From assembly GCF_026341825.1 (NCBI RefSeq), contig NZ_JAPENY010000001.1:930001-994000 (forward strand): a DNA stretch of 64,000 nt, in the 5' to 3' direction. Of the stretch, positions 45,023 through 55,960 are shown piece after piece. The DNA comes from Streptomyces sp. NBC_00620. Its GTDB lineage: Bacteria > Actinomycetota > Actinomycetes > Streptomycetales > Streptomycetaceae. The position numbers and the translations under genes were made by a program. The notes beneath the pieces are model-generated. The model worked only from the letters and a program-made list of their open reading frames with translations. It was not told the DNA's origin and made no database searches. Within the stretch, counting starts at the first letter, position 1, and each line of letters starts with the position of its first letter.

Positions 45023-45739
45023 ATGACCGGGGGGCGTACACGCGCGTGGGACGACGACGGTTTCGACGACAGGGTGCCCTTTCTGGCTCGCCTTGGCAGA
45101 GAGGACCGCGTCGCCCTGATTGCGATAGGCCGCCCCCTGCACTACCGGGCGCGCAGCGTGATCATGCATCAGAACGAGCCGTCCGCCCATGTGCTTCTCC
45201 TCCTGCACGGGTGGACCAAGGTCACCGCCATCGCGGTCAACGGCTATGAGGCCCTGCTCGCTCTGCGCGGCCCCGGCGACATCGTCGGCGAGGGCGCGGC
45301 GCTCAGCGGACGCCATCGCTCGGCGACCGTGACGGCTCTGGAACCGGTCGAAGCGGTCGCCATCGACCAGGGCCGCTTCACTGCTTTTCTCACCGATACC
45401 CCGGGGGTCGCTCTGCAGTTGCTGAGTCTGACTACCGACCGGCAGCGCTCGACCGATCGCCGCCGACTGGAGTGGGCGGCGCTCACTGTGCGCGAGCGAC
45501 TGGCGGTTCTGCTGCTCGAACTCGTCCGTACACACGGGAGCCGTACGGACGAGGGAATCGAACTCACCATCCGCCTGAGCCAGCAGGAGTTCGCGGGATC
45601 GGTCGGCTCCTCTCGCGAGGCGGTCGCCCGGCTCCTGAGGGAGTTGCGGGCCCGAGAGGTGGTCGTTACCAGACGCCGCCGCATGGTCGTCGTCCGTCCC
45701 GACGTGCTGCGCCGCATCATCGGCGAGAAGTCCGCGTGA
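45023..45739 (+). CDS. Crp/Fnr-family cyclic-nucleotide-responsive regulator
   Basis: A 238-residue transcription factor. The ATG at 45023 follows GGGCGGCGGG. The N-terminal cyclic-nucleotide-binding barrel (about 15-130) has an intact phosphate-binding cassette GDIVGEGAALSGRHRSATV (E90, R99, S100), suggesting that it really binds a cyclic nucleotide. A dimer helix follows, then a winged HTH with LSQQEFAGSVGSSREAVARLLRELRARE (about 185-212). It is transcribed in the same direction as the next gene, a nucleotide cyclase, and an almost consensus CRP operator lies between them. It therefore probably senses the cyclase product and controls the operon. The 44720-45022 gap upstream is gene-free, with an AT-rich patch near 44820-44837. 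Confidence 0.88.
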   Translation: MTGGRTRAWDDDGFDDRVPFLARLGREDRVALIAIGRPLHYRARSVIMHQNEPSAHVLLLLHGWTKVTAIAVNGYEALLALRGPGDIVGEGAALSGRHRSATVTALEPVEAVAIDQGRFTAFLTDTPGVALQLLSLTTDRQRSTDRRRLEWAALTVRERLAVLLLELVRTHGSRTDEGIELTIRLSQQEFAGSVGSSREAVARLLRELRAREVVVTRRRRMVVVRPDVLRRIIGEKSA

Positions 45740-45762
45740 CCGCACATCGTCGGTTCCCGTTC

Positions 45763-45778
45763 TGTGCACACGGTCACA
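45763..45778. promoter_or_regulatory. CRP-type operator upstream of the cyclase gene
   Basis: TGTGCACACGGTCACA matches the CRP/Fnr consensus TGTGA-N6-TCACA at nine of ten specified positions. It matches the relaxed form GTG-N6-G-N-CAC exactly. It lies 24 bases after the Crp-family gene stop and 81 bases before the cyclase ATG, the expected place for control of the operon. Confidence 0.65.
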
Positions 45779-45858
45779 GTTCGTCCGTGTCATCGGTCCT
45801 CTGACGCGCCCCTTTGGCCCGCCATCGTGCTGGGCAACGGAACGAGCGAGAGGCAACC

Positions 45859-46632
45859 ATGACCGGTCCCGTGTACCGCACGATCCTCCTCTTCGACATT
45901 GAGAAGTACGGCTCACACGACGACGTGGAGCAAGCGTTCCTGCGGCGGATGCTCTACGACGTCGTCGACGCCACGCTCATGGCGGCAGACGTCGATGAGA
46001 CCGCCCGGCTACGTGCAGACCGCGGAGACTCCGTCATGGAGCTCATCGACACCCAGGTCCCCGTGCCGACACTCGTGAAGACCCTGTTGGCCGAGACTCC
46101 CGCTCTGCTGCACAACAAGAACCGCCTGATGGCGACCGGCGCCCAGATGCGCCTGCGGATCGTTCTGTCTTCCGGCTACGTCGCCGTGGACGAGCTGAAC
46201 GGTTGGGTCGGGTCGGATCTCAACCATGCCTGCCGGCTCCTCGACGCGAACCCATTGCGTAACGCCCTGAAGCAACGTGAGGGCGACTGTGTGCTGTGCG
46301 TCTCGGACGGTGTCTACCAGGGAGTGGTACGCCACGGCCCCCTGGGCGTCCGCCCCAAGGAGTTCCAGCAGATCACGGTCGAGACGAAGGAAGGGCCCAC
46401 GGTGGCGTGGCTGCACGGCCTTGCCCGCGAAGGCACACACCGGTCGGAAGAGCCGAACGGCCCGGACGGTGTGCAGGAACCCGCTGTGGCATCTCCCGGC
46501 CTCCCTCCCGTCAACCTCAACGGTGCCTCCTTCGGAGGCAGTTACGTGGCAGGCGACCAGCACGGAGTGAGTGGCGGGCAGGTCCGCGGCGACGTGAACC
46601 TCGGTGGCACCGAGCGGGGTGAGCGGGGATGA
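45859..46632 (+). CDS. Class III nucleotide cyclase with C-terminal glycine-rich pairing motif
   Basis: A 257-residue protein with a GAGAGG site. The first 170 residues fit a class III cyclase homology domain: first metal Asp in LLFDIEKYG (D13), second in RADRGDSVMELI (D57), and the Asn-x3-Arg transition-state pair in GSDLNHACRLL (N122, R126). The purine-selecting Lys three residues before the GD is not Lys here (A53), so the base used is open and a pyrimidine (Pycsar-type) product is possible. A Pro-rich linker leads to residues 218-251, containing GGSYVAGDQHGVSGGQVRGD, nearly the same as a motif at the head of the next protein. Its stop overlaps that gene as ATGA. Confidence 0.75.
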   Translation: MTGPVYRTILLFDIEKYGSHDDVEQAFLRRMLYDVVDATLMAADVDETARLRADRGDSVMELIDTQVPVPTLVKTLLAETPALLHNKNRLMATGAQMRLRIVLSSGYVAVDELNGWVGSDLNHACRLLDANPLRNALKQREGDCVLCVSDGVYQGVVRHGPLGVRPKEFQQITVETKEGPTVAWLHGLAREGTHRSEEPNGPDGVQEPAVASPGLPPVNLNGASFGGSYVAGDQHGVSGGQVRGDVNLGGTERGERG

Positions 46633-48926
46633 GCACAGGCGCGCCGGGCCCCCAGCAGGCGGCCGCGGGCGGCGGGCCTCAGCGGCCGGGCGGCGACAAG
46701 GAGACGAAGGGCGAGGCACCCCAACAGCCCGGTGCCGACGTCCCTGACGCTGAAGACAAGGAGGAAGAACCCAATCGGCCGCAGGACGCCTGGTCCGCCC
46801 GCAGGGACCTGGTGGACCACAGCCCGAAGGCGATGGGCGTTGGCGCCAACGCCCGGTTCGGCGGCAGTCTGGTGGCCGGAGATCAGCACGGCGTCAGCGG
46901 CGGGCTGGTCGCCGGAGACGTCATCATGGGCAGCAAGACCGAGGTCCACTTCGGTTTCGGTATCTCCACGGCCAGCCACGGCTCGGGCGAGGTTCCGCAG
47001 GCGACGTTGAACCGTCTCGCTCCGTATTTCGTCACCGACGAGACGGTATTCGAAGGCCTTGTGGAACGGCTCCACGCGGAACGGGTCATCGTGCTCTCCG
47101 GACCCCATTTCACCGGCCGGCGCACCGCAGCACTGATGCTGCTGCAACGCCTGGAAGTGTCGCCGGTTCGCATCCTGGTCCGCGACACCACTCCGGCACA
47201 GCTCGTCCAGCAGCTCGGCAACGACCAACACCCGGCCAGGGGGTATGTACTGTGCGATCTGACCACCCGCCGCGACCAGCCACTGAGGGAACCACACCTC
47301 CTCGCGGCCCGTGACCAACTGATCAAAGATGATGCCTACTTGGTCATCACGGTCGGCCCCACGTCGGCCCTGGAAGAAGACATCTCCGCCGTCGAATGGG
47401 TGCCACCTAGCTCCGACGCCGTACTGGCGGCACATCTGCGCGAGCTGACCGATGAGACCACCGCACAGCGGCTCCTGACGCACCCCTCCGTCGCGGAGTT
47501 CATAGGCCGCGACCATCAGCTGCGCGAGGTCGCAGCCTTCGCGAAACAACTCAAGCGGTACACGGACGGAGAGGCCGACGAGTCGACCGTCCGGAACTTC
47601 TCACTGTTCAGCCTCGAAAGCCAAGTCCAGGAGTGGTTCGAGGAGGACGACGAGCGGGTCCCCTTGCGAGACAAGGCATTCCTCGTCGCCCTGGCCGCCT
47701 TCGACGGAGGCTCGTACGCCCTCACGGCCGAGTTGAGCGACCTGCTGTACGCACTCCTGCAGGCGACCGAGAACTCCGCTCTGCGCCCGCAGGTCCCCGT
47801 ATTCGGAACCCACATCGGCAAGCGCCTCCAGCTCGCCCGTGCCCGGCTCGACAACGAGGAGGAGAACACGGAGTGGGGCCCGGTCGTCCAGGCCAAGGCC
47901 ACTTTCCGGGACGAGCGGGTGTCACTCGTATTGCTGCGCGAGGTGTGGACGGGACACCCCTCGGCCCGACCGGCCCTGGTCGGCTGGCTTCAGCAACTCG
48001 CCGACGACGGGAGGCCTTTGGTCCGCACCCGCGCGGCGTCGACCGTCGCTGTCCTCGCCTACGCGGACCTGCCCTCCACCATGGCCCTGGTCATCGAGGT
48101 GTGGGCCACGTCCCATCTGTTCCGCCACCGTCTCGTCGCCGTGAACGCGTTGACGCTCGCGCACCTGCTCGAAGCGCCCAACATCCCACGCATCCTCGAC
48201 GCCTGGTGCGAGGGCGACGACGAGGGAATGCGCTGGGTGGCCATTCGCGCGTACGGCTTGATCGGCGCGGAGCGGCCGAAACAGACTCTGGCCGCGCTCC
48301 GCGGAGCCATCCGCAAGGCGTACAAGGAGGCCGAGGAAGAGGACGGCGACGAGGACGACATCGACGAGCTGATGCTCGAACAGCTCGCGTGGTCGGTGGA
48401 ACTGCTGCTGCTCTCGCCCGCTCGTGACGAGGTCCTCACCGAGCTGTTGAAGCAGGTCGATGTCGACCGGCCAGCTCACATCCTCGCTCTGGGCGGCTTC
48501 CTCAGCGCATGTGAGCGGACCAAGGACGACGAGCGGTACGGACGGCCGTTGCTCCTCGACTGGTATGCCGATGCGGTGAGGAACGGCGACCAGGCAGCCG
48601 ACGGGATCGCCAGGCTCTGGCGTGCGGCACTCGACGACCGTCGCCACACGAGGGACGCGCTCGATGCGCTGAGTGAGTGGGTTCGCACCGCCGACCGAGA
48701 CCCTTCGACCGAGTGGGCGCTCGCGTCCCTGCTACGGGTGCTGGTCACCACGCCTGCCGAATATCAGCGACTGAGTCACCTCCTGCGCACCCTGCGCGGT
48801 GAAGACGGAGCACTCCCACCGCCTGTGGCGGCCCGCCTGCTGACCGTTCTCCCGGACCCCGCCGAGGTGCGCGGACCATCCACAGCGACCGTTTGGACCG
48901 GCCAAGGAGAAAAAGATCATGGTTGA
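46629..48926 (+). CDS. P-loop/helical-repeat protein with N-terminal glycine-rich pairing motif
   Basis: A 765-residue protein. Residues 1-68 are disordered (Gly/Pro/Glu). Residues 72-101 carry GGSLVAGDQHGVSGGLVAGD, matching the cyclase tail. Next comes a compact ATPase-like domain with VIVLSGPHFTGRRTAA (158-166), a Walker A in which Lys is Arg, and a Walker-B-like GYVLCDL. From about 420 the protein is a series of alpha-helical pairs (VRTRAASTVAVLAYADLP, RHRLVAVNALTLAHLLEAP, MRWVAIRAYGLIGAERP) that look like HEAT repeats, interrupted by an acidic stretch (EEEDGDEDDIDE). The plan, a signalling motif, an NTPase module and superhelical repeats, is that of STAND/NLR-like sensors, although a full STAND signature is not visible. 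Next gene overlaps by eight bases. Confidence 0.65.
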   Translation: MSTGAPGPQQAAAGGGPQRPGGDKETKGEAPQQPGADVPDAEDKEEEPNRPQDAWSARRDLVDHSPKAMGVGANARFGGSLVAGDQHGVSGGLVAGDVIMGSKTEVHFGFGISTASHGSGEVPQATLNRLAPYFVTDETVFEGLVERLHAERVIVLSGPHFTGRRTAALMLLQRLEVSPVRILVRDTTPAQLVQQLGNDQHPARGYVLCDLTTRRDQPLREPHLLAARDQLIKDDAYLVITVGPTSALEEDISAVEWVPPSSDAVLAAHLRELTDETTAQRLLTHPSVAEFIGRDHQLREVAAFAKQLKRYTDGEADESTVRNFSLFSLESQVQEWFEEDDERVPLRDKAFLVALAAFDGGSYALTAELSDLLYALLQATENSALRPQVPVFGTHIGKRLQLARARLDNEEENTEWGPVVQAKATFRDERVSLVLLREVWTGHPSARPALVGWLQQLADDGRPLVRTRAASTVAVLAYADLPSTMALVIEVWATSHLFRHRLVAVNALTLAHLLEAPNIPRILDAWCEGDDEGMRWVAIRAYGLIGAERPKQTLAALRGAIRKAYKEAEEEDGDEDDIDELMLEQLAWSVELLLLSPARDEVLTELLKQVDVDRPAHILALGGFLSACERTKDDERYGRPLLLDWYADAVRNGDQAADGIARLWRAALDDRRHTRDALDALSEWVRTADRDPSTEWALASLLRVLVTTPAEYQRLSHLLRTLRGEDGALPPPVAARLLTVLPDPAEVRGPSTATVWTGQGEKDHG

Positions 48927-50310
48927 CTCCAGCAAGCCTCCGGACTGGCGGCAACAGGCAGACCGGCACACCCCGCTGATCGATCCCGTGATCACCGTGC
49001 GGCAGCTCTCGCGTCTAGGGTTCGCACGCAGGGCGCTGACCCGCATCGACCACGCCCTGGTCTTCTCGACGGCCAAGGGGGAGTACGACACCTTCCTGCC
49101 GCCCCTGCGCCCGAGCCGTGGCGAAGCGGCCGCGAAACGCTACACGGCGGTCTATGAGGTCGACATGGGTGTCCACCTCCACCAGGCCGACATCCCACTG
49201 CCGAGTGACAACGACGCCTTCGCGTTCGTCGCCACGCTCGAACTGTCCTGGCAGGTCGCCGACCCCAAGGTCTTCGTGCAGAGCGGCCACCGCGACGTGC
49301 CGGGCCTGCTCCTCGGCGAAGTCCAACAAGCGGCCCGCCCCATCACTCGCCGGTTCGTCATCCACGACAGCGCGAGTGCCGAAGCCGAGCTGCTGAGCAC
49401 GCTCTCCGACCGGGCCCCGCTCGGCGCGGCCGCGGGCCTGAAGGTGATCTGGACCTTGCGTCTGAGCCGCGACCAGCAGGAGATCGATCACCAGCAACGC
49501 CTTCAGTCCATCGACCACGCCTCCGCCGAGCAGATACGCACCGAACAGCTCGGCGTGGACTACGACGTCGAGCTCGACCGGCGCGCCCGGAAGCAGGACG
49601 AGCTCCAACTGGGCCGGGCCATGAAGTACGGGCGACTGGATCAGGAACTCTCCATCCAGCGCCAGCTGTGGCAACAGGAGCAGGACGAGCTGCGGGCCCG
49701 CCATCAGGCCGAACTCCAGCAGCTTGAGGCCGAGAGGATCGCGTTCTACCGGAAGTACCTGGAAGAGGGCGGCGTGGTGGCCTGGGCCATGCACCTCGCC
49801 GCGCATCCGGAGGACTCGCAGCTTGTCATCAACAGCATGCGCGAGGACCAGCAGAGGCTGATCCAGGCCAAGATCGAGCTGGCCCGGGAGTTGCTGAGTG
49901 GAGGCAACGCCGAGGACTACGAGTTGGAAGGGCCCAAGCGCCTGGCTCTCGACTACGTGTACCAACTCTTCAACCAGCAGTTGCTGGGAATCCCGCCCGG
50001 CAGGTCCACCTCTCCCCCGCCCACGCCCCTCTCGCCGCCGAAGGACGTGCCGCTCTCCGAACAGAGCGACGACCACCCGCCCGCGAGTGCCCCGCGGCCG
50101 ACTGGTCCGAGCAAAGAACAGACCTCCACAACGGTCGCCGACCGCGAACGCGGGTCCCGCGAGCCGACCGGAGCTTTCCCAGACTGGCAGCCTCCTCCGG
50201 GCTACGGCACCTCGTCGGTGATACCCGCTCAAGAGCCGGTCGCACCCGCTCAGGAGCCGGAACGAGATCCGGAGCCCGACGGGGGCGAGCGAAAGGGGCC
50301 CACCCCGTGA
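48919..50310 (+). CDS. SPFH/band-7-like coiled-coil protein
   Basis: A 463-residue protein with a strong AAGGAG site. Residues about 40-150 are beta-rich and resemble an SPFH domain (DAFAFVATLELSWQVADPKVFV, then AARPITRRFVIHDSASAEAELL). Then comes a long charged coiled coil (about 165-290, QQEIDHQQRLQSIDHASAEQ, RQLWQQEQDELRARHQAELQ). The tail from about 345 is Pro/Ser/Glu-rich and disordered. No transmembrane segment is predicted, unlike typical prohibitin/flotillin proteins. SPFH proteins form membrane-associated rings that often restrain membrane proteases, which would fit the M48 protease two genes on. Family assignment is by pattern only. Confidence 0.55.
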   Translation: MVDSSKPPDWRQQADRHTPLIDPVITVRQLSRLGFARRALTRIDHALVFSTAKGEYDTFLPPLRPSRGEAAAKRYTAVYEVDMGVHLHQADIPLPSDNDAFAFVATLELSWQVADPKVFVQSGHRDVPGLLLGEVQQAARPITRRFVIHDSASAEAELLSTLSDRAPLGAAAGLKVIWTLRLSRDQQEIDHQQRLQSIDHASAEQIRTEQLGVDYDVELDRRARKQDELQLGRAMKYGRLDQELSIQRQLWQQEQDELRARHQAELQQLEAERIAFYRKYLEEGGVVAWAMHLAAHPEDSQLVINSMREDQQRLIQAKIELARELLSGGNAEDYELEGPKRLALDYVYQLFNQQLLGIPPGRSTSPPPTPLSPPKDVPLSEQSDDHPPASAPRPTGPSKEQTSTTVADRERGSREPTGAFPDWQPPPGYGTSSVIPAQEPVAPAQEPERDPEPDGGERKGPTP

Positions 50311-50837
50311 GCGGCACCGATCCACGCGCGTCCGCAGCACAACCGCCCCCCGGCGTCAGGGCCGCGGAGCGTCTCCTCGCCGACCTGCGAACCGACATCG
50401 CCCGCGCGGACACCAAGGCGGCCGTGCTCGTAGCAGCCCTCGGTGTCGCGGCAGGCGTCTTCAGTGGTCTGCTGGCCGGGCAGGCGTGGGCCTCGACCCA
50501 CCGCTCGATGCTTGGAAGCTCCGCGTGGTGGTCAGGCGTTCTCGCGCTCGCGATCGCCCTGCTGGCGCTGCTCATGGCCGTACTTCCGCGGCACAGCACC
50601 ACTAGATGGATGCCTGGAGCACCGCTGTCGTACTTCGACGACATTCAACGGGCCGCACGCGGCGGCCACTTGGCGGAAGCACTGGCCGAGACCGAACGCG
50701 CTCAGGCAGCGAGCGTGATCACAACGCTGACCGAGACCAGCCGCATTGCCTCTCGAAAGCACCAGTGGATACGCGCAGGGCTGACAGCCTTCGGCCTCGC
50801 CCTGGTGCTCCTCCCCGGATCCCTCCTCATCGGCTGA
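50307..50837 (+). CDS. PycTM-type (Pycsar effector domain) transmembrane protein
   Basis: A 176-residue membrane protein from a GTG overlapping the previous stop (GTGA). It starts with the amphipathic helix RAAERLLADLRTDIARADTKAAVL characteristic of the PycTM effector domain. Transmembrane segments lie at about 38-58, 73-93 and, after a helical loop ending SRIASRKHQWIRAG, 157-175. In Pycsar antiphage defence, cyclic pyrimidine nucleotides trigger such proteins to disrupt the membrane. This protein lacks a separate cyclic-nucleotide-binding domain, so any signal must arrive by another route. Confidence 0.72.
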   Translation: MSGTDPRASAAQPPPGVRAAERLLADLRTDIARADTKAAVLVAALGVAAGVFSGLLAGQAWASTHRSMLGSSAWWSGVLALAIALLALLMAVLPRHSTTRWMPGAPLSYFDDIQRAARGGHLAEALAETERAQAASVITTLTETSRIASRKHQWIRAGLTAFGLALVLLPGSLLIG

Positions 50838-50862
50838 CGTCCCCACACCCTGGAGACAGATC

Positions 50863-51882
50863 ATGTCCCAAGCGAGCGACCCGCAACAACCGGAGGAAAC
50901 CCCGCCTCCCGGGCAGTCCAAGCCGCCAACCGACGACCTCGACTACCGCCACAGGACAGGCCGACTCCACCTCTCCGCTCACCAACGCGGGATAGACGCG
51001 ACGGCCTTCGGCCAACTGGTCCTGCGGCTACCCAGCACCCTCATGAGCCTCCTGGTGCTGCTTCTGATGTCCGGCGGGCTGGACGCCTGGCTGGGAGTTC
51101 CCTTCTGGATACCGCCGCTGATCTGGCTGGCCTCGGGCGCCCTGGTCTTCCACCGTCCCACCGAGGACTTCCTGGCTCGCCACCTCCTGCGGCTGCAGCG
51201 CCCCCTGCCCGAGGAATACGCGCGCCTCGCGCCGGTCTGGCGTGAAGTGACCGCGCGCGCCGGCATCGACAGCCGCGCGTACGAGCTGTGGATCGAGGAC
51301 AGTGAGGACCTCAACGCCTATGCCGCCGCCGGCCACATCGTGGGTGTCACGCGGTTCGCGCTGGAACACCTGCCGAGCTCCCAACTCGCCGCCATACTCG
51401 CGCACGAACTAGGCCACCACACGGGGGGACATGTCTGGACCTCCCTGCTGGGCGAGTGGTACGCCCTGCCGGGTCGGCTGGCCTGGCGGGTGATCCGCTA
51501 CCTGGTGGCGCTGGCCCTGGATCAGGCGAGCCGCTACTCCTGGCTGGTCACCACCCTGTTGATCTTCGGCATAGGGCTCCTCACGATCACCACGATCCAG
51601 AAGCTCTACGGACTGCCCCTCATCCTGCTCGCAACGCCCTATCTCATCGCAGCCGTAGGACGCAGGGCCGAATTGCGCGCAGACCAGCACGCTGCGGTAC
51701 TCGGCTTCGCCCGCGAACTCGCCGTGCTCCTGGAGGCGATGCACCAGGCCGAGCGGGAGACCAGGCACGCGGCCAAGGCAGCCGCAGGCCACGATCACCC
51801 CGACCTCGGCTTCCTGGCCCGCCTGCTGTCCACCCACCCCGACTACCCGACCCGGCTGCACCGGCTCCGGCCGTACCTGTAG
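50863..51882 (+). CDS. M48 family membrane metalloprotease
   Basis: A 339-residue zinc protease of the HtpX/Ste24 type. After a cytosolic Pro-rich start, transmembrane segments lie at about 57-100. The catalytic HELGHH (H181, E182, H185) is followed by two more helices (about 205-265) and the third-ligand region GRRAELRADQHAAVLGFA. It ends STHPDYPTRLHRLRPYL, the usual M48 finish. Family members cut membrane or misfolded proteins. It lies 25 bases after the PycTM gene with its own GGAGA site and ends the operon at a strong terminator. It could activate, restrain or turn over the membrane effector. Confidence 0.85.
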   Translation: MSQASDPQQPEETPPPGQSKPPTDDLDYRHRTGRLHLSAHQRGIDATAFGQLVLRLPSTLMSLLVLLLMSGGLDAWLGVPFWIPPLIWLASGALVFHRPTEDFLARHLLRLQRPLPEEYARLAPVWREVTARAGIDSRAYELWIEDSEDLNAYAAAGHIVGVTRFALEHLPSSQLAAILAHELGHHTGGHVWTSLLGEWYALPGRLAWRVIRYLVALALDQASRYSWLVTTLLIFGIGLLTITTIQKLYGLPLILLATPYLIAAVGRRAELRADQHAAVLGFARELAVLLEAMHQAERETRHAAKAAAGHDHPDLGFLARLLSTHPDYPTRLHRLRPYL

Positions 51883-51895
51883 TCGGTGGAACGCC

Positions 51896-51936
51896 GAAGG
51901 GCGGCCACCCCGTACGAAACGGAGTGGCCGCCCTTC
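51896..51936. terminator. Bidirectional terminator between the M48 gene and rpoC
   Basis: GAAGGGCGGCCAC (51896-51908) pairs exactly with GTGGCCGCCCTTC (51924-51936) around a 15-base loop, between two convergent genes. Confidence 0.85.
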
Positions 51937-51950
51937 AGCAGACGTACGCC

Positions 51951-55850
<3,900 letters not shown>

Positions 55851-55960
55851 TATGCGTCAATCCCTCTCAGGGTTGTAAGTCATGGGGTCTGAAACGGGGG
55901 TCCTGGGGCCGGCCGGGGGCTCATGGATTTTCATCGCTGAGCCCCCGTACCGGACTCCCG

